64,000 bases of DNA from Candidatus Bathyarchaeota archaeon (GCA_018396535.1 JAGTQC010000002.1:197152-261151); one strand, 5' to 3'. Shown: positions 17,504 to 27,391, counted from the first letter of the stretch. The notes: generated by a model not told the origin, from the sequence alone. Numbers and translations are program-made.

Positions 17504-19261
17504 TCATACAGGAATACCTAATTCGCTGAAGCTAACCCTACCCTCAAAATAAATTCTAAGTTTATCTACAAGGTTAAGGGTATCTACCCTTACCTGACGC
17601 CACGTATCTCTATCTCTAAGAGTTACTGTACCATCTTCTAAGCTCCTATAATCCACTGTTACAACTATCGGTATACCGATCTCATCAGCTCTCGCATACC
17701 TCCTCCCTATAGACCCGGATTCATCGTATTCAACCCTAAATCCTGCATCCTTTATAGATCTATAGATTTGGTAAGCCTTCTCTGGAAGACCATCCCTAGA
17801 AAGTAGTGGGTAGACCGCTATCTGTATAGGAGCTAGATCCTTAGGTAGCTTCAAAACTATACGTCCATCAACCTCGCTATAAGCGTACTCTAAAACTACG
17901 TAAAGCATCCTCTCTACACCGAAGCTAGGTTCGACTACATGTGCTATGAATTTACGTCCACTCTCCTCATAATCCTCTTCGATGAATCTGATATCGCTAG
18001 ACTCTATCCTATACCCTTCGATCTCTATCCACCCTTTCTCGGATACAGCTCTCTTAACATCGTATGGATCCATCCTACTTAGAGTAGCGATTATGGTCTT
18101 AGCCTCCTCCCTATACTTAGATCCTATCGATCTATAATCAGGTTTGACTACAAGTTTCTTAGCCTTGATAGGGCTAGGATACTGTTTAAATACCGTAAGT
18201 TCTACTCCACTAAACCTTTGATGTCTACTTAGATCATAGTCTGTCCTATAGTTGTGTCCAGAAACTTCAACCCAACCCCACCTAGATAGGTATACCTCCT
18301 GATCGAAGCCTTGTATAGAGTAATGCGCTCTCTCCGAATCAAGCTTCTCTATAAACCTCTGCTTATCATCGGGAACACCGAGTTCTCTGAGAAATCTCTT
18401 CGCAAGAGCCATAAAGTATGCGAGCCATTCGAGTTTGATTAAACCTTTACCGATAGCTTCACCTACTGTTATAGTTATGGGTTCATCCAGCCCTTTAATC
18501 CTCTGTTCTGCTGTTAGTATTCTGAGCTCCTCGTTTTCTACTTCGCTTATATATGGGCATGATCTATCCTCTGGATCGAAGAAGAATTCGAATTCAGCTA
18601 TCGTAAACTCTCTAAGCCTTATAGGCCCCTGTCTAGGAGATATCTCATTCCTCAGAACCCTGCCTATCTGAGCTACACCAAATGGTAGGCTACCCCTATT
18701 ATACTCTAATAACCTCTTAAACGCTATGAATATACCCTGAGCGGTTTCAGGTCTAGCATAACCTATATCACCAGATAGGGGTCCTATCCTAGTTTCGAAC
18801 ATAGTGAGAAAGTATTCTGGTTTACCAAGTTTAGAACCGCATTGAGGACATCTGATATCGTAGTTATAGACGAGCTTCTCTAGATCATCTAGCCCTAATC
18901 CTTCGAGTCTACTATCAGGTATGTTAACCGAGTCTTTTATAAGATGATCGAGTCTATAAGCTCTACCACAGCCCGTACATACGGTCATAGGATCTTTAAA
19001 ATGTTCTAGATGACCAGATGCTTCAAATACTATTTTAGGAGATACTATAGGCGTCTCTATCTCTAGTAATCCAAGGCGATCTACGAAGAATCTCCTCCAC
19101 TTATCCTCTATCCTCCTCTTGAGTATAACTCCTAGAGGTCCTAGATCTATGAATCCTCTTACACCACCATATATCTCGTATGAATGCCATATGAAGCCTC
19201 TACGTCTAGCTAGATCCATAACCCTATCGTATAGATCCTCCATAGATATACCCTCTACCAT
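17504..19261 (-). CDS. glyS: Glycyl-tRNA synthetase, archaeal/eukaryal type
   Basis: Class II homodimeric GlyRS of 585 residues. It starts with DLARRRGFIWHSYEIYGGVRGFIDLGPLG (family N-terminus, residues about 14-42), has a four-cysteine insert (CTGCGRAY and CPQCGSKLG), motif 2 with RNEISPRQGPIRLREFTIAEFEFF, motif 3 in FGVERMLYVVLEY, and a C-terminal anticodon-binding domain from about residue 470. The TATA-like GTTTAATAATAAGC lies upstream in the minus orientation. It is convergent with the small membrane protein gene. Confidence 0.96.
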   Translation of the reverse strand: MVEGISMEDLYDRVMDLARRRGFIWHSYEIYGGVRGFIDLGPLGVILKRRIEDKWRRFFVDRLGLLEIETPIVSPKIVFEASGHLEHFKDPMTVCTGCGRAYRLDHLIKDSVNIPDSRLEGLGLDDLEKLVYNYDIRCPQCGSKLGKPEYFLTMFETRIGPLSGDIGYARPETAQGIFIAFKRLLEYNRGSLPFGVAQIGRVLRNEISPRQGPIRLREFTIAEFEFFFDPEDRSCPYISEVENEELRILTAEQRIKGLDEPITITVGEAIGKGLIKLEWLAYFMALAKRFLRELGVPDDKQRFIEKLDSERAHYSIQGFDQEVYLSRWGWVEVSGHNYRTDYDLSRHQRFSGVELTVFKQYPSPIKAKKLVVKPDYRSIGSKYREEAKTIIATLSRMDPYDVKRAVSEKGWIEIEGYRIESSDIRFIEEDYEESGRKFIAHVVEPSFGVERMLYVVLEYAYSEVDGRIVLKLPKDLAPIQIAVYPLLSRDGLPEKAYQIYRSIKDAGFRVEYDESGSIGRRYARADEIGIPIVVTVDYRSLEDGTVTLRDRDTWRQVRVDTLNLVDKLRIYFEGRVSFSELGIPV

Positions 19262-19345
19262 GTAACCTAGATTCTGAGAGATAGCTTATTATTAAACTGA
19301 ACACTCTCTCCTTTATATGTCTAAACTCTGTATGAGGTTAAGTAG

Positions 19346-20089
19346 ATGAGGATTAGGAGAGGATCAGCTGATAAGCCTAGTAGGATGCAGGATATAGTAG
19401 AAGTCGTATACGATGAAGGTAGATGGAGGCTTCTATCGAATCTAAGATCCGAAGCTAGGGGTATACTAGAAGCGTTGCATAGGTATGGTGTAGATGGTTA
19501 TATACATGGTAGTATAGCTAGAGGTGATGTAGATGAGTATAGCGATATAGATGTAGTTATACCTATAGTGGTAGGATCGCATAGAGTCGAGCTTGCTCTA
19601 GCTAATAGTGGGTATAGGATAGAAGCTAAAAGGATCGTTCAAGCTACACCTAGGAGAGCTATAAAGGCGCATATATATCTAGATCTAGAGGGTAGGGTAT
19701 GCGTAACATTCCCCCTAGTTAAGTTTACTAGGTTAGAATGGGAGTTTTACAAGTTCGGCGGTATATTAGATTTGAATGGAGTATTAGCTGGATCGAGGGT
19801 TCCAGGTGTATCTAAGAGGTTAACTATGGTAGAGCCTACTAGCTACGGTCATATAGAGTATTCTATACTAGGATTTGAATCAGAAGCAGCTAGAAAGCTC
19901 GGTGTAAGTGAGGATATCGTTCGCGAAAGGATAGAGGTATTGACTAGAAGGGATAGGATAGGTAGGACTGGAGTATACCTATCCGAAGATATACCTATCG
20001 ATGAGAGTTTCGAAGAAGCTTTAAGAGATATAGCATCTAGAGACCCGGCTGTTAGAAGGAAGATTAGGTCATCGATATATGAGGAGTGA
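19346..20089 (+). CDS. Predicted nucleotidyltransferase
   Basis: A 247-residue protein with a MinA/Pol-beta-type nucleotidyltransferase core near residues 50-80: IHGSIARGDVDEYSDIDVVI gives the GS motif and the DxD metal site. The rest (PTSYGHIEYSILGFESEAARKLGV) is a conserved archaeal extension seen in COG2413-like proteins. The target of nucleotidyl transfer is unknown. It precedes a site-2 protease gene by 6 bp and that gene overlaps ttuA/ncsA, so the three form one operon. Confidence 0.8.
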   Translation: MRIRRGSADKPSRMQDIVEVVYDEGRWRLLSNLRSEARGILEALHRYGVDGYIHGSIARGDVDEYSDIDVVIPIVVGSHRVELALANSGYRIEAKRIVQATPRRAIKAHIYLDLEGRVCVTFPLVKFTRLEWEFYKFGGILDLNGVLAGSRVPGVSKRLTMVEPTSYGHIEYSILGFESEAARKLGVSEDIVRERIEVLTRRDRIGRTGVYLSEDIPIDESFEEALRDIASRDPAVRRKIRSSIYEE

Positions 20090-20095
20090 ATAGGT

Positions 20096-21220
20096 ATGGA
20101 TGGATTACCGATACTAATCCTATCAGCTCTGATGCTATCGCTACTATACATCGTATCTAGAAGGATAGATCTATCTAGATACGGGTTGGAAGTAGGACCG
20201 GTATACATAATGTTGAAGACGGAGAAGGCTATAAAACTACTCGATAGATTAGCAGCTACCTCTAAGATGTTCTGGATAGTATACGGTAGGATAGGAGAGT
20301 ATATAGGTATACCTCTATCAGTATCAGCTATGATATTCCTATCATGGAATCTAGCAAGCTTCATAGTACCTGGAGGGGAGCCTAGCCCGATACTACCATT
20401 CCTACCTGGGGTAACTGTGGATATAGAGCTATTTCTATACCTCCTTATACCTGTAGCTATAGCTATGCTCATACATGAGTTAGCTCATGGAGTTGTGATG
20501 AAGATCGAGAATATACCTGTGAAGAGCGCAGGCATATTCCTAGCTCTACTATTCCTAGGAGCATTCGTCGAACCTGAGGAGGAATCCTATAGTAGAGCTG
20601 ATAGGAGGATTCGGAGACGTATACTAGGAGCTGGTTCGTTAGCTAACCTTATGCTAGGTATAGCATCCATAATCCTCTACTCTACGTTATTCACAGCTCC
20701 TGAAGGACTTATAATCGCTGAGGTAGAATCTAGTAGTCCATTGAGGAGTCTAGGTGTTGATCGGTGGACGGTTGTATATTCTGTAGATGGCGTGAAGATG
20801 ACTAGTATAAGAGAGTTTATGGATTATCTTAGAGGTAGGATCGATAGTTACGTAACCATATATACTAGTACCGGATCCTATACTGTGAAGGTTTCTAGAG
20901 ATCTAAGCTATGGCATAGGTGTAAGGCTATACTCTCAACCATATAGGAGGCTTCTAGGCTTGGATATAGCTCCGCTAAACTTCTACATCTCCATACTCCT
21001 AGCTGGGTTATACTTAGTGAATATAAGCCTAGCATTATTCAATATGCTTCCACTATACCCTCTAGATGGTGAAGGTTATATACTCAGCTTCCTACATCTC
21101 GGCGGTGATACTGGAAGGATTATCAGGATATCTATGAATATACTTATGCTTATACTACTCGTATCGAATATAGGTTTAACGGTTACTAGGATAGGATACT
21201 TGATAACGGTGAAGCCTTGA
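20096..21220 (+). CDS. Site-2 protease family (M50) membrane metalloprotease
   Basis: A 374-residue polytopic membrane protein with the zinc motif HELAHG at residues 127-132 and the third ligand in a PLYPLDGEGYIL segment near residues 317-328. A PDZ-like domain (about 205-280) lies between the two halves of the catalytic membrane core. Such proteases cut membrane-bound regulators. Its stop codon overlaps the TTG start of the next gene. The substrate is unknown. Confidence 0.9.
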   Translation: MDGLPILILSALMLSLLYIVSRRIDLSRYGLEVGPVYIMLKTEKAIKLLDRLAATSKMFWIVYGRIGEYIGIPLSVSAMIFLSWNLASFIVPGGEPSPILPFLPGVTVDIELFLYLLIPVAIAMLIHELAHGVVMKIENIPVKSAGIFLALLFLGAFVEPEEESYSRADRRIRRRILGAGSLANLMLGIASIILYSTLFTAPEGLIIAEVESSSPLRSLGVDRWTVVYSVDGVKMTSIREFMDYLRGRIDSYVTIYTSTGSYTVKVSRDLSYGIGVRLYSQPYRRLLGLDIAPLNFYISILLAGLYLVNISLALFNMLPLYPLDGEGYILSFLHLGGDTGRIIRISMNILMLILLVSNIGLTVTRIGYLITVKP

Positions 21221-22161
21221 AGTGTATTAGATGCGGAGGGGAGGCTGTATATCGGAGAGTATACTCTGGAGAGGTATACTGTGCTAGACACTTCGTATCA
21301 TCTATAGAGGATAAGGTTAGATCTACTATCAGAAGATATAGGATGCTGGATATAGATGATAGGATAGCGGTAGGGGTATCTGGTGGAAAGGATAGTTTAA
21401 CACTCCTAAGAATACTAGCGAAGATAGAGAAGAGCTTCCCTAAAGCTAAGCTATACGCTATAACTATCGATGAAGGTATAGAAGGATATAGGAGCGGATC
21501 TATAGAGCTAGCATCTAGAGAAGCATCTAGACTAGGAGTTGAGCATATAGTAGTATCCTTTGAAGAACTGTATGGTTCAACCCTAGATTCTATGGTTGAG
21601 GAGGCTGGTAGGAGGGGGTTGAAGCTTACACCATGCAGTATATGCGGGGTATTGAGGCGTAAAGCTCTAAACTATACGGCATCTAGGATAGGTGTGGATA
21701 AGCTTGCTACAGCTCATAACCTAGATGATGAAGCTCAAACATTCATAGTGAATATACTACATGGAGATCTATTCAGGCTAGTACGTACCAAGCCTGTAAC
21801 AGATTATAGGAAGGGGTTTGTACAGAGGATAAAGCCTCTTAGAGAGATACCTGAGAAGGAGATAGCGTTATACGCCTACCTTGAGGGTATAGAGTTTCAA
21901 TCCGAGCCATGCCCCTATAGGGGTGTATCTCTTAGAAGCGATGTTAGGATGTTCCTTAATATCATGGAGGATAAGCATCCAGGTATAAAATTCACTGTGG
22001 TTAGGATGTGGGATAGTATAAGATCGGTTATAGAAGAGAATCTACCAGAGGTTGAGCTTAGGAGATGTAGGTTATGCGGGGATCCATCGATATCTGATAT
22101 ATGCTCAGGATGTAGTATACTAGTATCCCTTGGTTTAAGAAGTTATCAACCCCTAACCTGA
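21217..22161 (+). CDS. TtuA/NcsA-type tRNA 2-thiolation protein
   Basis: A 314-residue ATP-pyrophosphatase of the TtuA/Ncs6 (TIGR00269) group that thiolates tRNA uridines, typically U54 in thermophiles or U34 with a sulfur-carrier protein. It has an N-terminal zinc site (C3, C6, C22, H25), the PP-loop GVSGGKDS at 53-60, the Fe-S Cys pair CSICGVLRRK, ATAHNLDDEAQTF and a C-terminal zinc site CRLCGDPSISDICSGC. Starts with TTG overlapping the protease stop. Converges on, and overlaps by 16 bp, the MazG-like gene. Confidence 0.9.
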   Translation: MKCIRCGGEAVYRRVYSGEVYCARHFVSSIEDKVRSTIRRYRMLDIDDRIAVGVSGGKDSLTLLRILAKIEKSFPKAKLYAITIDEGIEGYRSGSIELASREASRLGVEHIVVSFEELYGSTLDSMVEEAGRRGLKLTPCSICGVLRRKALNYTASRIGVDKLATAHNLDDEAQTFIVNILHGDLFRLVRTKPVTDYRKGFVQRIKPLREIPEKEIALYAYLEGIEFQSEPCPYRGVSLRSDVRMFLNIMEDKHPGIKFTVVRMWDSIRSVIEENLPEVELRRCRLCGDPSISDICSGCSILVSLGLRSYQPLT

Positions 22162-22469
22162 CCGTAGCGTCTAGGACGCTCCATATTCATCCTCCACTTA
22201 TCTATGAATAACCTATCTACATCTATCTCGATACCCTGAGTCTTCTCCACCAAGCCTATGAAATCTAGGATGTAGAATATGGTATCGATAAGCTCTTCGC
22301 ATACCTTAAGCCAATCCATACCCTTCTTATAAGCATCAGCAGCTTCACCTAACTCTACGAAAGCCCATAGAAGCTTCTGGGTTAGAGCAGGTTCATCGTT
22401 AGGGAAGCCCTTAGCTTCCACTAGTTCTCTAACCATCCTCTTAGCTTCGTTAAAGCTTAGATTACACAT
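22146..22469 (-). CDS. MazG-like nucleotide pyrophosphohydrolase
   Basis: A 107-residue helical protein with the metal-binding pattern of the MazG/dUTPase-type all-alpha NTP pyrophosphohydrolases: FVELGEAADAYKKG (ExxE-like) and EELIDTIFYILDFIG (ExxD). C-terminal KWRMNMERPRRYG is a typical ending of this group. It probably hydrolyses a nucleotide triphosphate, perhaps for pool cleaning. The 3' end overlaps the ttuA/ncsA end by 16 bp in antisense. Confidence 0.8.
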   Translation of the reverse strand: MCNLSFNEAKRMVRELVEAKGFPNDEPALTQKLLWAFVELGEAADAYKKGMDWLKVCEELIDTIFYILDFIGLVEKTQGIEIDVDRLFIDKWRMNMERPRRYGQVRG

Positions 22470-22615
22470 ACCTAGATCGCTAGATTATTTTAGGAGGATT
22501 TAAGGTTGTAGTTGAGGTTTAGTATATTCTAGGAGGGCCCCCTCTGGTTTTTCCATAATTTCCCCTATGGCTCCCATCCATAGCCTATCCATAGATCTGT
22601 ATATAGATCGTTTAT

Positions 22616-23974
22616 CTAGGGTTTGGATCCTGATAGTTTCTCAAACCATTCTAGATCCTCATCCTCTATCCTCCTATACTCTACGATCCTCTTTTCTACA
22701 GCCTCCAACTCCTCTTCGAATATACGTTTCAACTCCTCTTCGAATCTAGCCGGATACTTGTAGGGCTCCTCTATCGTCAGGTATAGTATTCCTGAAGCTA
22801 GCCTACCGATTATGGATACCGTATACATTATAGTCATAGCTTCATGGAATCCGTAGCCTAAGCCTGTAAGCTGATCTAGCAGGTATCCTCCTACCGTAGA
22901 TCCTATGAAGGATGATGATCCAGCTATAGCGTTGTATAAGCTTGTATAGGATCCTCTCATACCCCTAGGCGATATATCGAGTAGGTATGCGGATAAAGCT
23001 ACATCAGAAGCAGCGGTTAGTATACCTATCACAAAGTTCACTACTATAAGCTCATAGATAGAGCGAGCTATAGCATATATGAGAGGTATCAGGAATAAGC
23101 CAACCCTACCCAAGACTATGAGAGGCTTACGCCCAGCTCTATCAGCAAGCCTACCGGTAAACCTACGTACAATTATAGCTGTAGAAGCACTAACAACACT
23201 TAGAAGCGATACCTGAAACATATCAGCTCTAACAACCCTAACTATAGTTAACGTAAATAGAGGCCAGCTTAAACCCATAGAGAAGCCTTGAAACGTAGAA
23301 AGTATACAAAGCCTTTTAAAATACCTATTAGATTTCAAAGCCTTAACCCAATCCCTAATAGAGAATGAGTAAAACCCACGGATAGGCTCCTCCCCAACCT
23401 TAAAGATAGCTAAAGCCGCAGCTAGATTAAATACGAAACATAGGATTAAAGGTATACGATACATCTCCCCCACAGACCCGCCAACCCTATAGATGATATA
23501 CCCGGATAGAATAGTCGCAGGCATACTACCTATAGAAGCCATAGCGTTAAGCCTAGCCATAACCCTACCACGATCAGATCCGCTAGAATACTCACCTAGA
23601 AGATAATTCGAAGCAGGAGCAGCCATAGCTAGAAGTACATAAGCAGATAACACAACCAGTATGAAGCTTAACATATCGCTAGCAAAGATCAATAGTAGAA
23701 GAATAAACCCGTATAGCAGAGTACCGAGAGCTATAAAAAGTGTACAACGCTTAACCCTATCCACAACGAAACCCCAAGGTATCTGAGCTATACTAGGAGA
23801 AACAGAGTTTACAGCTTGAACAAAACCCAACTCCGTAGGCGTAGCTCCAAGCTGAGCTGCATAGATAGATATAAACGGGCTTACAAACCCAGATCCAAAA
23901 GATGATAGGAGAACCCTCCTATACAAAGCCTTCAACACACGCTCCCCAGATCTCTCAAACCTAGATCCAGTCAT
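22616..23974 (-). CDS. Major facilitator superfamily transporter
   Basis: A membrane protein of 452 residues from the chosen ATG, with about 12 hydrophobic helices. MFS signatures include ATPTELGFVQAVNSVSPSIAQ, PWGFVVDRVKRC in loop 2-3 and FTGRLADRAGRKPLIVLGR in loop 8-9, showing the two-fold repeat. A charged C-terminal tail (EEELEAVEKRIVEYRR) follows helix 12. The reading frame stays open for 59 more codons upstream, but these are low in coding quality and the MTGSRFERSG start fits the family. The substrate cannot be told. Confidence 0.85.
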   Translation of the reverse strand: MTGSRFERSGERVLKALYRRVLLSSFGSGFVSPFISIYAAQLGATPTELGFVQAVNSVSPSIAQIPWGFVVDRVKRCTLFIALGTLLYGFILLLLIFASDMLSFILVVLSAYVLLAMAAPASNYLLGEYSSGSDRGRVMARLNAMASIGSMPATILSGYIIYRVGGSVGEMYRIPLILCFVFNLAAALAIFKVGEEPIRGFYSFSIRDWVKALKSNRYFKRLCILSTFQGFSMGLSWPLFTLTIVRVVRADMFQVSLLSVVSASTAIIVRRFTGRLADRAGRKPLIVLGRVGLFLIPLIYAIARSIYELIVVNFVIGILTAASDVALSAYLLDISPRGMRGSYTSLYNAIAGSSSFIGSTVGGYLLDQLTGLGYGFHEAMTIMYTVSIIGRLASGILYLTIEEPYKYPARFEEELKRIFEEELEAVEKRIVEYRRIEDEDLEWFEKLSGSKP

Positions 23975-24108
23975 AACCACTAAACCGCTATACCGATAAC
24001 AGAGAAAATCTATAAAAGCTAATCTATGGATATAGAAATGGATAGCAAAGCAGATATAGACACTTATAGAAGTGGATAGCTTCATAGAACTAGGAGGGTT
24101 ACCGAAGA

Positions 24109-24645
24109 TTGAGGAGGGAGGTTGAAGGAAGAATACTAAGAATACTAGCAAATATAGGAGTAATAGCCCTCATAATGCTAGCCCTAAGCTTCCTAAACAT
24201 AAACATACAATCGATACTAAGACTCATACCGCATGAAGGATTCACATTCATAACAGCTATAACAGTTATGATAACAGTCATACTATTCTTCATAGCTCTA
24301 AGAATCATACTAGATCTCATAAGACTAGTAGATATAGCATCTAACACCCTACTAAAACGCATACCCGGATTCAACCCTGAAAAAAGCCCATCGATAATCA
24401 GAGCATTAAAAGAGATATCGATAGTATTCCTAGCAGCTATAGCGCTATCCATAGCTACACCACTAATAACATCCATACCGAGAATAGGAGGATGGATAAA
24501 CATAGCGTTAACCATAACAGTATTCATATTCTCCCTAATACTACTATACGATGCAGGGAAAACCCTATACGCAGCATTCGAATCATCGATACAAACACTC
24601 ATAGATAGAATAACATTAAAAGATAATACAGAAACTAGACAATAA
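24109..24645 (+). CDS. Four-helix membrane protein, unknown
   Basis: A 178-residue protein with four hydrophobic segments, about residues 9-29, 42-66, 97-118 and 125-147, and a polar connecting loop with IPGFNPEKSPSI. I do not recognise the family, though archaea have several small proteins of this shape. The TTG at 24109 is the only early start in frame. Its base use (A-rich third positions) differs somewhat from neighbours. It ends 13 bp before two convergent pilin-like genes. Confidence 0.6.
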   Translation: MRREVEGRILRILANIGVIALIMLALSFLNINIQSILRLIPHEGFTFITAITVMITVILFFIALRIILDLIRLVDIASNTLLKRIPGFNPEKSPSIIRALKEISIVFLAAIALSIATPLITSIPRIGGWINIALTITVFIFSLILLYDAGKTLYAAFESSIQTLIDRITLKDNTETRQ

Positions 24646-24658
24646 AACTATAAATCCA

Positions 24659-25678
24659 CTACTTAGTCCTTATACCTATAGCTGGGATATTCTGCACCAG
24701 AGGCATACCATCGCTAAACTGTCCTTCAATAACTATCGTAACATAGCCAGATCCACTACTAGGAGTTTTACTCTCCCCGACGAATACAAGGGTTACACTC
24801 TGCCCATATCTCACTTCTAACCTATCGAAATCCAATATATATCCACTACTACTCACATTCTTTATACTAAACAATATGTAATTACCTATACCGAGCTTTT
24901 CATGATAAAGCTTCATATACGAACCCCGTGTTATAATAAGCGTTCTTCCTCGCGGATCATAATTCGTAACATTTATAGTGAAAGCTATCAAACTACCTGA
25001 TGGAACCTCAAACCCGGGAAGCCCGCCATCCGGATACTTTAACAATCTATCACCTGATTTAGAGACATCATAATATGTGAAGGAATAGAACCAGAGAGTC
25101 ATAGGTCCGAATTGCGTTTCAGCTAAGTATTCTACAACCTCCCTCCTTACTATAGTTTCTATCTCTGTTTTAGGCGGTTTTAACGGCTCAGCTTTCTCTC
25201 TCGGATGCAGAACACCTCTATCCGACTCTAAATAGAAGTATATCTGATCCGGGTTTGCAAGACTAGCTAGATCTATCTTAAGTACAGAACCCGGCTTCAA
25301 CATTGGTGGAAGCCTATCCGGAGCCCTCCCATCAACACTTAAACCTAGCACTATACTATTCGGTGGTATAAGATCTACTATATACTCTATCCTCCCTTCT
25401 CTTATAAGCCATAACCTAGTAAGCGTTACAGTTGTCGATCCTGTATTATTCACTGTTATAGTTGAAGCATCCTCAGATCCTTTAACAGATAAGCTTTCCC
25501 TAAGCTTTTCGTTTATGAAATTCAATTCTACTATCGCTTGACTTGACGTATACTCCGCCGCCCTCTGATACAAAAGTATAAGCGGCAGAACTATACTGAA
25601 TACTAGAGATATTATTATTATACCTCCTATCACAGCTGCCTGACCCTTCCTACCTTTCAAATATCCAACCCCACCCAT
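24659..25678 (-). CDS. Pilin-like protein with class III signal segment
   Basis: A 339-residue protein starting KGRKGQAAVIGGIIIISL, a short basic end ahead of a single hydrophobic helix (residues about 13-36). This is the form recognised by archaeal prepilin peptidases. The rest is beta-rich and extracellular, with polar low-complexity stretches (GSTTVTLTRLWLI, NVTNYDPRGRTLII). It lies 3 bp after the upstream pilin-like gene 25681-26310 and forms a pair with it. Either is a minor pilin or a surface-anchored beta protein. Confidence 0.65.
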   Translation of the reverse strand: MGGVGYLKGRKGQAAVIGGIIIISLVFSIVLPLILLYQRAAEYTSSQAIVELNFINEKLRESLSVKGSEDASTITVNNTGSTTVTLTRLWLIREGRIEYIVDLIPPNSIVLGLSVDGRAPDRLPPMLKPGSVLKIDLASLANPDQIYFYLESDRGVLHPREKAEPLKPPKTEIETIVRREVVEYLAETQFGPMTLWFYSFTYYDVSKSGDRLLKYPDGGLPGFEVPSGSLIAFTINVTNYDPRGRTLIITRGSYMKLYHEKLGIGNYILFSIKNVSSSGYILDFDRLEVRYGQSVTLVFVGESKTPSSGSGYVTIVIEGQFSDGMPLVQNIPAIGIRTK

Positions 25679-25680
25679 AC

Positions 25681-26310
25681 TTATACACCTCTAAGTTGCA
25701 GGCTATCCACTATATAATACTTATCACCTATAGATTCTAGTATCATAAGGATAGGATACCCTTTATCAATCAGAACCCCTATCTTAGCATCGAGAAGTAT
25801 ACTACAGCCTGATGGACTAGGTTCAGCCCACACCTCGTATACCGTAACCGCCTGAGTATATCCTGTATAGAGCGGCGGCTTATCCACCGATGGATAAACC
25901 CTTGCTAAAGGTATTAGAGAAGCGGAGGGAGAGTAGGGTCTATACATACCTCCATCACCCTTAAGTAGGAGTATACGACATCCAGGTTGACTAGATAGAT
26001 CCTTATACACTAGTAGCGTATCGCTATAGTACTCACCCACTACCAGAGAGAACATTATCCTAGCACTACTCGTATCCAACCTCTTAACAAATATGAAGTG
26101 ATCTGTTTTATTGAAGTATAGCTCATCTATAACCGTGTTAAACCTTAGCCTAGCTAGCTCACTCTGTATACTCTGATTATAGCTGGATATAGCAGCTTGA
26201 GATGCGAAATAACCGTAGACAGCTAAAGCTATAGCTAAAACCACACCTGTAAGGATAACTACCGATACAGGTTCAGATTGACTCAACCTCAATTTCATCT
26301 TAGAGCGCAT
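25681..26310 (-). CDS. Pilin-like protein with class III signal segment
   Basis: About 209 residues with a short basic N-terminus (MRSKMKLRLSQSEP), one hydrophobic helix (SVVILTGVVLAIALAVYGYFA) and an extracellular part with many aromatic residues. It resembles archaeal pilins or pseudopilins that assemble with TadA/TadC-type machinery. The ATG at 26310 is taken; TTG 26316 and ATG 26298 are options, the last being favoured if the TATA box at 26325 starts transcription about 25 bp away. Operon with 24659-25678. Roughly 12 kb from the pilus machinery cluster. Confidence 0.62.
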   Translation of the reverse strand: MRSKMKLRLSQSEPVSVVILTGVVLAIALAVYGYFASQAAISSYNQSIQSELARLRFNTVIDELYFNKTDHFIFVKRLDTSSARIMFSLVVGEYYSDTLLVYKDLSSQPGCRILLLKGDGGMYRPYSPSASLIPLARVYPSVDKPPLYTGYTQAVTVYEVWAEPSPSGCSILLDAKIGVLIDKGYPILMILESIGDKYYIVDSLQLRGV

Positions 26311-26324
26311 AGTCAATCATACTC

Positions 26325-26332
26325 TTTATAAA
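26325..26332 (-). promoter_or_regulatory. TATA box for the two-gene pilin-like operon
   Basis: TTTATAAA at this position lies 15 to 27 bp ahead of the candidate starts of the minus-strand pilin-like gene (26310 or 26298). The spacing fits an archaeal core promoter with a very short or absent leader if the start is 26298. Confidence 0.4.
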
Positions 26333-26488
26333 CATTGAGAATATCTAATTATTAAAGTTTCTGGTTAAAAATCAAAATCGATGTAACATCTTTCACAAAG
26401 GTTAACCCACATCTAAGCTATAAGCTAACCATAGTATTCTAAAACATAACCCAGTTCACAGAGACTTACATACAGCTACCCCACACCA

Positions 26489-27391
26489 TTATAGACTATA
26501 CGAGGTAGACCTATACTCTGGAAATATGGATGCTGAAAACTCTCTCAACATAGATACAGCCTCCCCTAACGGAACATTCGTCATCGAGAAATCTATTATA
26601 ATACCATCTGCACCTGCTTCGATATACTCATCGATCTTAGATCTCCACTCAGACAGCTTTCTACCTAAACCATCTGGATAAGTAAACGATGGTACTATAC
26701 TTATAACCCTACCCCTAGACGCCTCCGATACCCTACGTACTAGATCCCTAAACCTATCTATAGATGTATTCGACATGGGTAGAATCCCTACACCATACCT
26801 TACGGCTACCTCTATTATCCGATCTGATGAACCACCAACCCATACTGGTGGATAAGGCTTCTGCAACGGTTTAGGCCAGAACGGTGCTTTAACTACAGAA
26901 TAGTATCTACCTTGATATGTTACACTACTATCTGATACCCATAGCTTAACTATTATTTCTAAAGCTTCTATCATCCTTGATATACGCTCTTCATGACTAC
27001 CCCAACCTACACCATACGATATAGCTTCTCTTCTAAACCATCCAGCTCCGATACCGAAATTTACACGTCCACCAGAGATTATATCCACGGTGGCAACCAT
27101 CTTAGCTAATCTACCAGGATTATAGAATGGAAGAGGTGAAACCCTAGGGCCAAGCCTTATCCTCTCCGTATAGCAAGCTATAGCCGATAGAAGAGTCCAT
27201 GCATCAAGTTTATCAGGCTTACTCGGATCACCACCAGTCCCCTCATAGAATCTCCTCGGTAGGTAGAAGTGATCACCAACCCATAAAGTATCGAAGCCAA
27301 GCCTATCAGCAGCTATAGAAACCTCCACTATATCCCTATAGCTATATCTTCCATGAGTGGGTAGATGGATACCGAAACCTATAGACGACAT
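26489..27391 (-). CDS. Luciferase-like (LLM class) F420 or FMN-dependent oxidoreductase
   Basis: A 300-residue TIM-barrel oxidoreductase of the luciferase-like monooxygenase superfamily. Landmarks are FGIHLPTHG at the start, ADRLGFDTLWVGDHF, RIRLGPRVSPLPFYNPGRLAK, RVNFGIGAGWFRREA and PPVWVGGSS, as in F420-dependent dehydrogenases and reductases. Archaea with methanopterin usually also use F420, so F420 is the likelier cofactor, but this is inferred. Stands alone on the minus strand; no clear operon partner. The substrate is unknown. Confidence 0.85.
   Translation of the reverse strand: MSSIGFGIHLPTHGRYSYRDIVEVSIAADRLGFDTLWVGDHFYLPRRFYEGTGGDPSKPDKLDAWTLLSAIACYTERIRLGPRVSPLPFYNPGRLAKMVATVDIISGGRVNFGIGAGWFRREAISYGVGWGSHEERISRMIEALEIIVKLWVSDSSVTYQGRYYSVVKAPFWPKPLQKPYPPVWVGGSSDRIIEVAVRYGVGILPMSNTSIDRFRDLVRRVSEASRGRVISIVPSFTYPDGLGRKLSEWRSKIDEYIEAGADGIIIDFSMTNVPLGEAVSMLREFSASIFPEYRSTSYSL

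Noticed and set aside
22616..24151. 511-codon version of the MFS gene with a longer N-terminus
   Set aside because: The extra 59 residues are not like any MFS start and contain a second hydrophobic stretch out of family register; ATG 23974 fits the family.
24099..24602. 167-codon minus-strand frame opposite the four-helix protein
   Set aside because: Composition is Met/Ser/Ile-rich like other shadows, and the plus frame has coherent membrane helices.
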